Origin: Begonia masoniana
Lineage: Eukaryota; Streptophyta; Magnoliopsida; Cucurbitales; Begoniaceae
Reading direction: 5' to 3'
DNA: 64,000 bases
Assembly: GCA_022432975.1 (NCBI GenBank)
Contig: CM039514.1
Span: 5,501,519 to 5,565,518, forward strand
Positions 12,586-24,424 of this stretch are shown in pieces. Each line of letters starts with the position of its first letter. Positions within the stretch are counted from its first letter, which is position 1. The notes below the pieces were generated by a model. That model was given only the letters and a program-made list of their open reading frames with translations. It was not told where the DNA came from and did not search any database. Both the position numbers and the translations under genes were made by a program.

Positions 12586-14104
12586 ATGTCCCGACGACCG
12601 GGAAGGCCAAGAGTGCAGAGAGAGACACCAACTCCGGGAAGCGCAGAAGATTCTAGTGTAATCGGACAGTTGACAGACCTAGTGCGACAGCAGGCAGAAT
12701 TAATGTGCCAGCAATCCGATCAACTAGGAGTACTGCTGAACCGAGAGGTACAAGGAAGTGCCAACTCGGGTTCTAGCAATGAGCATTCCGGGGATAGAGA
12801 GTATGTTTAGGTGCGCCAACATAGGAGAAGGAGATAAGGTCACGTTAGCAACATTTCACTTGGCTGGCGAAGCACAACTCTGGTGGGAGACAATGGAGAC
12901 CACCACCGACGTTTTAGCAATGCCCTGGTCCCGATTCAAAGACATTTTCTATGAGAAGTATTTCAACAGCACAGTCCAGACCGCGAAGAAGTTAGAATTT
13001 CTAAACCTGAAGTAGACCGGGTCTGTGGCCGAGTATAGTAGGCAGTTCGAGTCCCTGTCTAGGTTTGTTGGGCATTTTGCTCACAAGGACGAGGATAAGG
13101 TGTTCAAGTTTATGCACGGACTGAAGCCAGAAATTTACCGTGGGGTTAAATTCTGTGGAATCAAGGGCTTGACCTTCAGTGGGGTTGTGTCCACTGCCCT
13201 GGAAGTGGAAGAAGCTGAGGGAAAGTGTGCTGGACCAAAGGAGGTCCCACAAAGGTTTAACCAGCCACACCAACAAAGAGGAACGAAGAGGCCAAGTGAA
13301 GGCCAAAATAGCCAAGGAGTAGGGGGGAAGGTACAGAATGTCAGGAAATTTCCCCAGTGTCCTAAGTGTTTGAAGAACCATCCGGGGGAATGCAGACTGG
13401 GCCTTGGAAAGTGTTTCAACTGTGAGGAGGTTGGACACACGTTCAAGGAGTGCTCGAAGCCTAGAATCACCAGATGCTACAATTGTAACAAGGTCGGCCA
13501 CATTAGCAGAGATTGTCCGGTTCCTAAGAGTGGCCCTACTATGATCAAACCAAGAATATTCTCCATGACGGAGTCGGGTGAGGAACAACCTGTTGTGGTG
13601 TTAGGTACTATATTGATCAACTCTGTGCCTGCTTTTACTTTGATAGATTCTGGTGCAACAAATTCATTTATAGCATCTGCTTTTGCTATTAAGTTAGATG
13701 TACAGTTTACCCCTTCCATGCATGTGTTTAATGTTGCACTGCCTTCTGGTGAACGCATGCACTCTAACCAAGTGATGCTTGACAGTGAAGTGTTAGTAGG
13801 AAATGTAAGTCTACCTGCTGATCTTATAATTATGGATATAATAGGATTTGATGTAATCCTAGGAATGGACTGGTTGTTTAAACATCATGCCACAATAGAT
13901 TGTAGGACTGGAATAGTTAGCTTCCAACCCCCTGGTAGTTTGAAGCATACCTTTCGAGCTTCAAAGAAGAGTAAGGAAATGTCTGTGATGACTTCTATTA
14001 ACCCAAGACCTTCCCTGTGTGGAGAGTATTTGTGCTTCTTAGCTAGCGTTTTAGACACACAGCTCGTAGGAAAAGCAAATCCTCAGAATGTCCTAATTGT
14101 CTAA
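12586..14104 (+). pseudogene. Element B gag and protease, broken
   Basis: Starts MSRRPGRPRVQRE like element A. Compared with A, a deletion of about 70 bp after GSSNEHSGDR shifts the frame (stop at about 12808-12810). The frame from about 12790 to 13015 then reads on to a TAG at 13013-13015, where A has CAG. The frame from 13016 continues through two CCHC knuckles (CFNCEEVGHTFKEC, CYNCNKVGHISRDC) and the protease (LIDSGATNSFIA) to a TAA at 14102-14104, where A has CAA. Two of the lesions are therefore C-to-T changes at glutamine codons. Confidence 0.88.
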
Positions 14105-16961
14105 GACTTCCCCGAAGTATTCTTAGATGACCTTCCTGGTTTACCACCAGATAGGGAAATTGAATTTGTTGTGGATGTTTACCCCGGAGCCGAGCCTGTG
14201 TCTAAGAATCCATATAGACTAGCACCTACAGAACTTAAGGAATTAAAGAAACAATTGGAGGATCTATTGGAGAAAGGGTTCATACGCCCAAGTTTTTCAC
14301 CGTGGGGTGCACCTGTCCTTTTTGTCAAGAAGAAAGATGGATCAATGCGTATGTGCATTGATTATAGAGAATTGAATAAGTTAACTGTCAAAAACAAATA
14401 CCCTTTGCCGAGAATTGATGACTTATTTGACCAACTTAGGGGTGCAAGAGTTTTCTCTAAGATTGACCTTAGGTCCGGTTACTACCAGCTGAAGGTAAAA
14501 TCTGAAGATATCCCAAAGACTGCCTTTCGCACAAGGTATGGACATTATGAGTTTTTGGTTATGTCTTTTGGTTTGACAAATGCACCAGCAGCCTTCATGG
14601 ATCTCATGAATAGGGTGTTTCACGAGTATTTGGACAAGTTTGTCATAGTATTCATAGACGACATTCTGATCTATTCTAGAACTAAGGATGAGCATGCAAG
14701 GCATTTGAGTTTGGTGTTAGGAGTACTTAGACAGCACCAGCTTTATGCTAAGTTTTCCAAGTGTGAGTTTTGGTTGGACAGAGTTCACTTTCTTGGTCAC
14801 GTGATCTCTGGAGATGGAATATCTGTCGATCCAGCCAAAGTTCGAGCGGTTAAGGAATGGCCTCAACCGAAGAATGCTACCGATATTCGAAGTTTTCTTG
14901 GACTAGCAGGGTATTACAGAAAGTTCATTGAAGGATTTTCAAAGATTGCTACACCCCTTACTAAGTTACCCAGGAAAAATGTGAAGTATATATGGACTGA
15001 TGAATGCGAACATAGTTTCATGACCTTGAAACAGAAACTAACCAATGCTCCAATTTTAACCCTTCCAGCTGAAGATGGCAAATTTAGTATTTATTGTGAT
15101 GCGTCCAAAATTGGTCTTGGTTGTGTGTTAATGCAGAATGGTAAAGTAATAGCTTATGCCTCTAGACAGTTGAAAACACATGAGAAGAACTACCCTACCC
15201 ATGACTTAGAATTAGCTGCAGTTGTATTTGCACTTAAGATTTGGAGGCATTACTTGTATGGACAATCTTGAGATATTTTCAGATCATAAGAGCCTGAAGT
15301 ATATTTTCACACAAAAGGAACTAAACATGAGGCAACGACGATGGTTGGAATTTGTTAAGGACTATGATTTCGAGATTAAATATCATCCCGGCAAGGTAAA
15401 TGTAGTGGCAGATGCCTTGAGTAGAGTGACAACATCAACCCCAACTATGAATTTCAGTATGTTATTAGCTTTAGAGTCAGAATTCTAAAAGTTTAATCTT
15501 GAAGCAGTATCCAGTGTATCAGCTATACTTTCAGCCATAACCTTAAAGCCTACCATTCTAGAGAAAATAGGGGAAGCTCAGGCGAATGATGATGAGTGTA
15601 ACAAGTACAAGTCAAGCATGGATTCTACAGACAAGTCGGATTTTAACTATTCTGCTAATGGAATCCTTAAGTTTAGAAGTAGATGGTTTGTCCCTGCCAT
15701 TAAGGAACTTCGGGATGAGATTCTTTCCGAAGCGCATTCTTCCAGATTTTCTGTCCACCCTGCGAGTACAAAGATGTACAAGGACCTTAAACAGCATTAC
15801 TGGTGGCCAGGCATGAAACGAAGTGTGGCAGAATACGTTGGATCGTGTTTGTGTTGTCAGCGGATTAAGGCCGAGCATCAGAGACCCTCAGGGACATTGC
15901 AACCTTTACCAGTTCCTGAATGGAAATGAGAACAAATAACGATGGATTTTGTTGTTGGATTACCTAGGACAGCAAAGGGACATGATGCAATTTGGGTTAT
16001 AGTTGACCGTCTAACCAAATCTGCTCATTTTCTGCCAATTAAGATAACTTACTCAATGGATCAGCTTGCTGAATTGTACATGCAAGAGATTGTCAGATTG
16101 CATGGAGTTCCGAGTTCTATAGTTTCAGACCGAGACTCCAGATTTACATCTAAGTTTTGGAAGAGTTTGCACAAGACTATGGGAACACAACTTAGTTTTA
16201 GCACAGCTTTTCACCCTCAAACAGATGGACAGTCCGAAAGAACCATCCAAACGTTAGAGGATATGCTTCGTGCATGCATATTGGATTTTCAAGGTTCTTG
16301 GAGCAAGTACCTATCCTTAGTAGAATTCTCTTATAATAACAGTTTCCAGGCAACAATAGGAATGACACCATATGAAGCATTGTATGGACGAAAATGCAGA
16401 TCACCTTTGTACTGGGACGAAGTTGGAGAAGCACAATTGCTTGGTCCTGACATGGTGCAACAAACTGTTGAGAAGGTTGCCCTCATCCGACAGAGAATTT
16501 TGGCAGCTCAAAGTCGACAGAAGAGTTATGCAGATTGCAGGCGTAGAGAATTGGAATTTATGATTGGAGATGAAGTTTTTCTCAAGGTGTCACCATTTAA
16601 AGGAGTTGTGAGATTTGGAAGGAGAGGAAAGTTGAACCCCAGATTCATTGGACCATTCTCGATCTTGAAAAGGATTGGAAAGACAGCCTACCAGTTAATG
16701 CTATCAACCTCTATGGAAGGAATCCATGATGTGTTTCATATCTCCATGCTTAAGAAATGTGTACGAGATCCTTCTCAGATTGTGGAACAGCAGAGTATCG
16801 AAGTTCATCCTACTCTTACTTATGAAGAGAAACCAGTGAAAATCTTAGATTATGCAGTGAAGGTGTTACGCAACAAAGAAGTTCCACTGGTAAAAGTCTT
16901 GTGGCACAACCAGAACGTAGTGGAGACAACTTGGGAGCGCCAGCAAGACATGATGAACTAA
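14105..16961 (+). pseudogene. Element B reverse transcriptase, RNase H, integrase and chromodomain, broken
   Basis: 14105-15271 gives an intact RT ([10 protein letters not shown]) and most of RNase H. A 2-base loss at about 15268 shifts the frame, which continues in another frame to a TAA at 15486-15488. 15618-15929 holds the integrase zinc finger and ends in TGA at the Trp codon of PEWKWE, the same site as in element A. 15942-16961 holds the integrase core and chromodomain and ends in TAA 16959-16961, where element A has CAA; the ancestral end lies about 25 bp further on. The Trp at the second A stop is intact here ([10 protein letters not shown]). Confidence 0.88.
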
Positions 16962-17020
16962 TATCCGGAATTATTCAGGTACTAAATTTTGAGGACAAAA
17001 TTTTTTTAAGGAGGGTAGAT

Positions 17021-17216
17021 TGTAGCACCCGGCTCTATTAAACCAAATTTAATTGTCAATTATAATGTGTTAATTTTATGGAAGAATTGAGGGAGAAAGT
17101 GATTAGGTTAGTTAATAACTATGTAAAGACAAAAGGGTAATTAGCAATTTTATAAATGGATAACGTATTTAATGGAGGGTTTAATGAGGTTTAGCCGCCA
17201 CTATTTCCCTCATTTT
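17021..17216 (+). repeat. 3' LTR of element B, first part
   Basis: Starts TGTAGCACCCGGCTC after a purine tract (AAGGAGGGTAGAT). It is cut at 17216 by element C and resumes at 22581. The last five bases (ATTTT, 17212-17216) are the target-site copy. Confidence 0.9.
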
Positions 17217-18405
17217 TGTTACGGTTTGGGGTCCCGATCATATCCCTTCGTGATCCAATTGACAACCAAAACAAGACACAAAACAATAAACAAGTTGGCA
17301 GCGGAAAAACAACTCAACAGAGAAGAGAAAAACAGAGAAATCACAGAGAAATTCAGCAAACAAGCGCTCTCGGTCAACAGGCCCGAAGAGTCTCCCAAAC
17401 ATACTCAGAACAGAACGAAAATTGGAATGAAAGCTTACCCAATTGGAAAGAATGTTGAAGGAGCACCAACGCTCGGCCGAACGACTATTGAGAAGCCGCC
17501 AACAGAGGCTTCTTCTGTGAGGAAGAAACCACGATCGAAGGTGTGGTTTTTCCCACCCTCCTTCTCAGTCGTCCACCTTCTGAAAAGATGGAGAGGAGAG
17601 GTGGCCAGAATGCCGTTCCGAGAACCAGAACTCGAAAGACAAATTTGGTGCCCTTCTGTTCGGATATTACGCACCGAACAAAAAGGGTACCCAAGCGCTC
17701 CCTTCCTGGATATTACGCACCAGAAAGGAGGGGCGCCGTGAGGGCTGCGGCTCGGGCTCTCACCGACCGACAGACACTCACCGTCGAGGAGAACACTACC
17801 TCGCGAGAGAAGAGAAAAATACTCTCTTTTAAATTATCAAATCTGTATTAAACAATGTCCACATTTACAGAGGAGGGAATGATACTTAAATAGAAGGAGA
17901 GGGGAAGGGGAAGGCTTCTTGTTGCTGAAAAAGGAAGAAACAGCTGTTTGGAAGATGACCGTTGGAAGAAAAGGGCCGTTGGTCCTTCGGCCGAGAAAGC
18001 ATCTTCGGCGGTGTGCTTCTCACGTGCGCACCCATGGCAGCAGCTCTTCAGCTTGATGACGTGGCTCTTCCTGCTGATGTGGCTGATGAAGTGGCTCCTT
18101 TGTGTTTGACTTTCATCACTTTCCTAAAGTTATACAAACAAAAAACTCGAGAAAAATAATGGCTAAAAGTTTGCCAATTACAAAAGTTTCGTAAAATTAA
18201 ATCAAAACGTAAGCTTGGTTACAAAAGTTGAACTTAAAGGAAAACAAATTCCTTCTTCATTCCAAGCTTGGATAAGCCATTTACCTACAAGATTCCACAA
18301 GCCCATTAGAAGATAAAAAGAGAATAAATACTTACCTTGACTTGTGCTTGACGGGTCATGATCGTAGGCACATTATGGCGGGTCTATGGAACCCGGGGCA
18401 TATCA
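17217..18405 (-). repeat. Left LTR of element C (its 3' LTR)
   Basis: Plus-strand sequence TGTTACGGTTTGG...GGGGCATATCA, the same as 21387-22575 at an offset of 4170. On the minus strand a TATTTAAG motif near 17885-17892 could serve as the TATA box. The gag stop codon lies 22 bp inside this LTR. Confidence 0.93.
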
Positions 18406-20675
18406 TCCTCTCCCGGTTGTTGAGGATTTGACCTCAAATCCAAAAGTTGATTTCCTTTGCAACTCATGATGACAAAAAGTTGGAGTCCATTTAGCCACCA
18501 ACATTGTTCTCTAACAATTCGTTCCTTCTTCTTGGTAGCCTCGCCATACTCCTTGGACCAAAGTTTGAGGGGTTGTGGTTGAGGTATTCCTTCTTGAGTC
18601 CTCAACAACCTTGCCATCTCATGCTCTTCTTTACACTTGGTCTTATCAAAAGAGTGCAAAAATACAATAGGAACTAACAAGTACATTTTGTCTTTCTTTA
18701 AACAAGTTCCATACAAGTTCTCCAAAGAAAAATTATACCAATTATCAAAATACCATCGGTATTCAAAGAACGTCACAAAATTGGTACAATTATTCACAAA
18801 TGATAAACATAAAATAAACTCCATCAAGGTAGTAGTACCAATACCGGTTCTATCAAAATATGGCTTGATGAAAAAGTTTTTATCTAAATCAATAATACAA
18901 AAATATCTATAGATATGATTAATGAATTTCAAACCATTCATAAGCATAAAAAATTTTATGAAGCTACGAGAGTATAACAAACTATCAATATCATAACAAG
19001 GTTCTAAACTCTCTAAACTCAATAAATTATCACACTCAAGATCAAATTCCTTCATGAAAGAGAAATGAAGACAAATATGAGAAATGAATCCAAAAGAATA
19101 TATTCGGTTATTCAACAAATCACAATTTCCACTACCAAATAAATCATGAGTAATCCTAGGAATCATTTTCCAAACATTCACAAATTCAACAAGGCATGAG
19201 TAATTAATCAAGCAATTATGCAATTTAAATGTCAATTCAAAATCCATGTAAATAATAGATTCAAAATTACCAAGCCAAGGAACTAAATCAAGTTCTATAA
19301 CAAAATAACCCACTAACCAACCAATTTTAAGTAACCAATTAATTAGATGGTCAAGTGGTACATACCTTGTGGTTATTGAGCTAACCAGCTCGTTGGTTCC
19401 ATGTTTACCATCTCTCAACAAGGCATTGGGTAGCCACAAAATTTCAAAGGGGCTGTCCCTATGGTTAAGCCACAACAATAAAGTAGAAAAATAATCCCTT
19501 TGCATAACAATAAAATCATTTTGGGTTAGGCATAAAAAGGGATCGCAAGAATCATGATTAACTATTATTTTTCCACATTCAATTTCACGTTGATAGTTAA
19601 AATCACTAAGAGGTTCTACAACTAAAGAACAATCATCAAAAACATTAGAAAAATTATTTTCAATGGCTCTAATAAGGGAAACATGAAAAGAATTCAAAAC
19701 AGAATTTTCTTCCAAGTATTGGTTGCATCCTTCAACCAAACCTTCACTAGGCTCGACCACGGTTTGATCTTCTTCAATATTTGAGGATATAAATTTCTCC
19801 TCAAATTGTTTTTCCTCATGGCCATCTACCTCGGGTAGTTGGACTTCTTGACCATACAAAGGTTCCTCTTTAGAAGGATCCTCCTCTTTGATTAATCCCT
19901 CTAAGTCTTCTAAAATCTCAACTTCCTTAGGATTCTCAACTAGTTTCTTTGAGGGTTTAAAAGGGCATAAGGATGCCACATGTCCAATTTTACAACAATA
20001 AAAGCACTTAATGATTTTGGTTTTTGGCTTTGAGGTGCTTTCTTCTAAATTTTGGGGTGGACTAGGACATACATTGGCTAAGTGTCCAACACCAAAGCAT
20101 TGGGTACACTTGAGGTCCCTAGCTCTTTGCCTTGGAGTTTCTTGGACTAAAACGGCCTTTGCCTTTTCCTTGGGAGGAAACTTTCTATTAAGCTCTTCAA
20201 GGATGGAATCGAAACTAGGTAAGGGTTCGGGTGGGTTTGGTTTACTAGAGGGAATTCGAGGACTTGGTTCTATTTGGGAGCTACTTGGACGGAATTTCTT
20301 TCTCATGACTTCCTTTAACTCTCTCCAAGTCTCAATCTCATCATCGCCATTCCTCTTTCTTCTTGCTAATAGGTTTTCCCACCAATCACTAGCGTAATCC
20401 TTGAATTTCCTAGTGGTTAGTTTGACCTTGGTCCTTTCTGAATGGTTATAGCAATTGAAGTACAATTCCACCTCATCAATCCAATAGCCAAATTCTTTTC
20501 TATCTAGGCCTCTAAAGTAAGGGATGAAAAACTCTTCAACCCTTTTCTTGGAAGGAATGAATTTCCTAAACCTAGGTGGGTACTCATAATTATAGGGGTC
20601 TAGGTAGGTTGGGTTTCGGCTTTGCTCATAAACATAAGGACCTTGGTAATAGGTGGATTGGTTTCGCCTAGCCAT
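18384..20675 (-). CDS. Gag-like protein of element C, two zinc knuckles and a long unknown C-terminus
   Basis: 763 codons if started at the ATG at 20675 (MARRNQSTYYQ); a longer frame begins at 20735. The N-terminal third is a retrotransposon gag domain (about residues 40-125; FIPYFRGLDRKEFGYWIDEV, WWENLL). Two CCHC knuckles follow at about 190-203 (CTQCFGVGHLANVC) and 224-237 (CFYCCKIGHVASLC), then an acidic linker. The last ~450 residues are rich in Phe, Leu, Ile and Cys and match no domain I recognise; the extreme end (DLRSNPQQPGEDD) resembles a tail seen in plant gag-like ORFs. No protease, RT or integrase motifs are present. The frame is fully open in AT-rich DNA, which fits recent activity. 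It probably packages element RNA. Confidence 0.85.
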   Translation of the reverse strand: MARRNQSTYYQGPYVYEQSRNPTYLDPYNYEYPPRFRKFIPSKKRVEEFFIPYFRGLDRKEFGYWIDEVELYFNCYNHSERTKVKLTTRKFKDYASDWWENLLARRKRNGDDEIETWRELKEVMRKKFRPSSSQIEPSPRIPSSKPNPPEPLPSFDSILEELNRKFPPKEKAKAVLVQETPRQRARDLKCTQCFGVGHLANVCPSPPQNLEESTSKPKTKIIKCFYCCKIGHVASLCPFKPSKKLVENPKEVEILEDLEGLIKEEDPSKEEPLYGQEVQLPEVDGHEEKQFEEKFISSNIEEDQTVVEPSEGLVEGCNQYLEENSVLNSFHVSLIRAIENNFSNVFDDCSLVVEPLSDFNYQREIECGKIIVNHDSCDPFLCLTQNDFIVMQRDYFSTLLLWLNHRDSPFEILWLPNALLRDGKHGTNELVSSITTRYVPLDHLINWLLKIGWLVGYFVIELDLVPWLGNFESIIYMDFELTFKLHNCLINYSCLVEFVNVWKMIPRITHDLFGSGNCDLLNNRIYSFGFISHICLHFSFMKEFDLECDNLLSLESLEPCYDIDSLLYSRSFIKFFMLMNGLKFINHIYRYFCIIDLDKNFFIKPYFDRTGIGTTTLMEFILCLSFVNNCTNFVTFFEYRWYFDNWYNFSLENLYGTCLKKDKMYLLVPIVFLHSFDKTKCKEEHEMARLLRTQEGIPQPQPLKLWSKEYGEATKKKERIVREQCWWLNGLQLFVIMSCKGNQLLDLRSNPQQPGEDDMPRVP

Positions 20676-21386
20676 GACAACACTCAAAACAAAACAGCAA
20701 AGATTATAATGCAAAAATAGAAAATTAAGAGGCAATAATTATGCAATGCAAACACAATCACAGCAACAAAACTAATTTCACAGCAAACAAACAGTCCATT
20801 AAAAACAGTTTACTAACAACTTGATTCAACGAGAAGTGATTAATGTGCTGAATTTTGGACAAGGACAGAAGCTAAAACAGCAAAACAGAAGTCACAGCAA
20901 TAAAACATGCTAAAATCAGGGTCAATAATATGCAATTAGGCTGTTAAAAATTTATCTTCTCGGTTAATCACTAAAAACAGAACAACAAAGTGTATGTTGT
21001 CAATTGTTTAATATATAGCCTCCTCAAATTTCAGCTTAAGACAGAAATTTCCAACAATGATTAATCAATGAATTGCAGAATTTGCAACAAACATTTCATT
21101 AAAAACAGCAGGCTAACCATAAGAAAACAGAAAATGGATTTCAGCAACGTATCTTAGGTTTAGTTAGTTCTAAGAGATTTCATAAACAATTAAATTCTTC
21201 AATAGATCATGTAACCATTGAAATAAGCAATGTTATCCCAATAAACAGAGAGTCTACAATTCAATTTTAAACCAATAGCATATGACTCAAACAGCAAGCA
21301 ACAATTTCCCAGAAAATAGAGAATAATTTCATCAAAGAAAAACAGAGAACAAATTCACGAGGGGGCAACTGTGCTTTGATACCAAA
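20676..21386 (-). other. Leader of element C with primer-like site
   Basis: Next to the right-hand LTR the minus strand reads TGGTATCAAAGCACAGTTG (21366-21384), a diverged version of the initiator-Met primer site. The remaining ~690 bp up to the gag ATG is AT-rich, with many AACAG-type stretches, and shows no coding signal. Confidence 0.6.
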
Positions 21387-22575
21387 TGTTACGGTTTGGG
21401 GTCCCGATCATATCCCTTCGTGATCCAATTGACAACCAAAACAAGACACAAAACAATAAACAAGTTGGCAGCGGAAAAACAACTCAACAGAGAAGAGAAA
21501 AACAGAGAAATCACAGAGAAATTCAGCAAACAAGCGCTCTCGGTCAACAGGCCCGAAGAGTCTCCCAAACATACTCAGAACAGAACGAAAATTGGAATGA
21601 AAGCTTACCCAATTGGAAAGAATGTTGAAGGAGCACCAACGCTCGGCCGAACGACTATTGAGAAGCCGCCAACAGAGGCTTCTTCTGTGAGGAAGAAACC
21701 ACGATCGAAGGTGTGGTTTTTCCCACCCTCCTTCTCAGTCGTCCACCTTCTGAAAAGATGGAGAGGAGAGGTGGCCAGAATGCCGTTCCGAGAACCAGAA
21801 CTCGAAAGACAAATTTGGTGCCCTTCTGTTCGGATATTACGCACCGAACAAAAAGGGTACCCAAGCGCTCCCTTCCTGGATATTACGCACCAGAAAGGAG
21901 GGGCGCCGTGAGGGCTGCGGCTCGGGCTCTCACCGACCGACAGACACTCACCGTCGAGGAGAACACTACCTCGCGAGAGAAGAGAAAAATACTCTCTTTT
22001 AAATTATCAAATCTGTATTAAACAATGTCCACATTTACAGAGGAGGGAATGATACTTAAATAGAAGGAGAGGGGAAGGGGAAGGCTTCTTGTTGCTGAAA
22101 AAGGAAGAAACAGCTGTTTGGAAGATGACCGTTGGAAGAAAAGGGCCGTTGGTCCTTCGGCCGAGAAAGCATCTTCGGCGGTGTGCTTCTCACGTGCGCA
22201 CCCATGGCAGCAGCTCTTCAGCTTGATGACGTGGCTCTTCCTGCTGATGTGGCTGATGAAGTGGCTCCTTTGTGTTTGACTTTCATCACTTTCCTAAAGT
22301 TATACAAACAAAAAACTCGAGAAAAATAATGGCTAAAAGTTTGCCAATTACAAAAGTTTCGTAAAATTAAATCAAAACGTAAGCTTGGTTACAAAAGTTG
22401 AACTTAAAGGAAAACAAATTCCTTCTTCATTCCAAGCTTGGATAAGCCATTTACCTACAAGATTCCACAAGCCCATTAGAAGATAAAAAGAGAATAAATA
22501 CTTACCTTGACTTGTGCTTGACGGGTCATGATCGTAGGCACATTATGGCGGGTCTATGGAACCCGGGGCATATCA
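21387..22575 (-). repeat. Right LTR of element C (its 5' LTR)
   Basis: 1189 bp; no difference from 17217-18405 was seen in any part compared. Followed by the target copy ATTTT at 22576-22580. Confidence 0.93.
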
Positions 22576-22580
22576 ATTTT

Positions 22581-24424
22581 CCTTCTCGGTATTCAGCTCA
22601 AGCACAGCAGAGCTCCAGGCGATTTCCCTCTCCGATCCTCATTCCTCAAACTAGGTGAGTTTTCCATTTTATTTCTCAAGATTTTAGTGGCTAGATAGCA
22701 GAGATAGTGTAATGCGCGTATTTTGATAATACTGCGAGTGAGTTGAGTTCGATTTTAGTATTGAGCCGAGAGTGTATGATGATTAGAGATTTCAAACGAG
22801 TCTCTTAGGTTTCAGAACGACTTAGGATAAGGTTAGTGGTGATCTAATCGGTATTTTTGCTTATGACGCTAGGTGAGCAGGGTTTCCAGAGTAGTTGAAA
22901 TCGAACGATTTCCAGGAGACCAGGTAAGTAAAGTTTGTTTGTGCCTTCGGGCCTACATCACAAAACGTTAGGATTGTGTTTACTTGGATGTGTCTGTGTG
23001 TTATGCATCATGTTTTAAAAGTATACGAAAATGAATTTGAATGCATGTTGGCATGGTAAGGATTGAACATATTGAAACAGTTATGTGAATCAGTTTTACT
23101 GTTAAGGGAAATAATCCGCCCCTTAATGAGACAGTGGATATTTATACTTTGGGAGAGTTGATCCAACTCCCAATTTCACAGGGGGATCTGAACAGTGAAT
23201 CAGCTTTACTGTTAAGGGAGCTAATCCAACCCTTAATGAGACAGTGGATATTTATACTTTGGGAGAGTTGATCCAACTCCCAATTTCACAGGGGGATCTG
23301 AACAGAAACAACGCATGTACAACTGAGAGGAGAAAGTAGAAATTACATGTTTAGGAATTCATGTTTCGGCATTTCATTCTTTTCTTTCCATCATTGCTTT
23401 GCTTACTTAGGATTAGGCTAATAGATGAGTTTTGTGATGTAGGTGAAGAAGTGACAGCAGGTGAATCCTCTGAGTTTGTTGAGGGATAGACTGGTTGGGG
23501 GAGCACACTCATGCCACGGACCTGGTGAACTGATGAAGCGATTTAACTGATGTCTGTTCGTGAGAAGGTTTAGTTGACAGTGTTTAAATTTAGAAATGTT
23601 AAGTTCCCATAACAGTAGTGGTTTCAGTACTTTGAACACGTTTTGAGATTTTTCTGATAACGGTGATCTGTTGAGTTTTAAATGTTATTTTTACTGGATT
23701 TGATTAATGCAATGGTTTGAGTTGTTTCTGAATGGTCTTGGAAAAGTAAGCAAATTCCTTTATGTAATTAGTGTTGTATATGTATTGTGAGGAGTCATTG
23801 AAATGTACTCTGTTTTCTACCGGTAGATGATGTCTATCGGTAAATGTTGAGTTATGTTGTCTATCGGAAGATGTCTTCAGAAAAGCCATCGGATGATGTA
23901 GGTTTAATTCCATCGGTATGAGTGAGTATTACGTTTTGTCGTTTAGTGACCGGTGGATGTCGTGTGTAAATCCACCGGATGATGTAGAGAGTCTTTTGTC
24001 TTTTAGTGACCGGTGAATGTCGTGTGTAAATTCACCGGATGATGTAGAGAGCCTTTTGTCGTTTAGTGATCGGTGGAGGTAGAATAAAGTCAATCGGATG
24101 AGAGAAATCATCCGGCTGACGTCATCGGTAGATACAGTCTACCGAGAGATGTCTTTTGTTTTTCATTCGGGTGACGTCATCGGCAGAAGTCTTCCATTTT
24201 TTTGCTTTCTGCTTCTTCCGTTGACTTTACTCATCGGCAGATGCGTTCGACTTCTGCAACTTTTAAAGTGTTTTCACGATTCAAACTTCTATTTCTTTTA
24301 ACCGATTATTTCTTAACATTTCAAATGATTTCCGCTGCAAGTTTAAAAAAAAAATATGGTAGAAATTTTAGTCATGTACGGAGTTTGTTTGACAAACCGG
24401 GTTCAGATAACTCGGGGCCTTACA
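22581..24424 (+). repeat. 3' LTR of element B, second part
   Basis: Resumes where 17216 stopped (CCTTCTCGGTATTCAGCTC follows TTTCCCTCATTTT) and ends GGGGCCTTACA at 24424. It contains a ~110-bp tandem duplication (23085-23194 and 23195-23304, nearly identical), CCACCGGATGATGTAGAGAG direct repeats, and TGACGTCA at 24117-24124 and 24172-24179. Confidence 0.9.

Larger units (their letters stand above)
17217..22575 (-). mobile_element. Element C: young gag-only LTR retroelement, minus strand
   Basis: 5359 bp with two 1189-bp LTRs that appear identical, flanked by the 5-bp target duplication ATTTT (17212-17216 and 22576-22580), inside element B's 3' LTR. The minus-strand orientation is shown by the gag ORF, a primer-like site next to the right-hand LTR and a purine tract (CGGGAGAGGA) next to the left-hand LTR. 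The internal region is only 2981 bp and holds a single gag-type ORF, so there is no room for pol; it must depend on another element's enzymes. This matches the general plan of plant terminal-repeat gag-only (TR-GAG-like) elements; the family assignment is inference. Confidence 0.9.
11961..24424 (+). mobile_element. Element B: second Tekay-type chromovirus, interrupted by element C
   Basis: Consists of a 5' LTR remnant, primer site, decayed gag-pol and a 3' LTR split by element C. The proteins are clearly homologous to element A but differ throughout, and the LTRs are only partly alignable, so it is a sister family rather than a copy. Removing C gives a 3' LTR of about 2040 bp. The 5' LTR starts at a mid-LTR position (equivalent to 23959), which is where element A's 3' LTR meets it. 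Confidence 0.88.

Noticed and set aside
17237..17851. Open frames of 69-189 codons in both LTRs of element C, on both strands
   Set aside because: They lie wholly within LTR sequence, overlap each other in several frames and show no domain; chance frames in GC-richer DNA.
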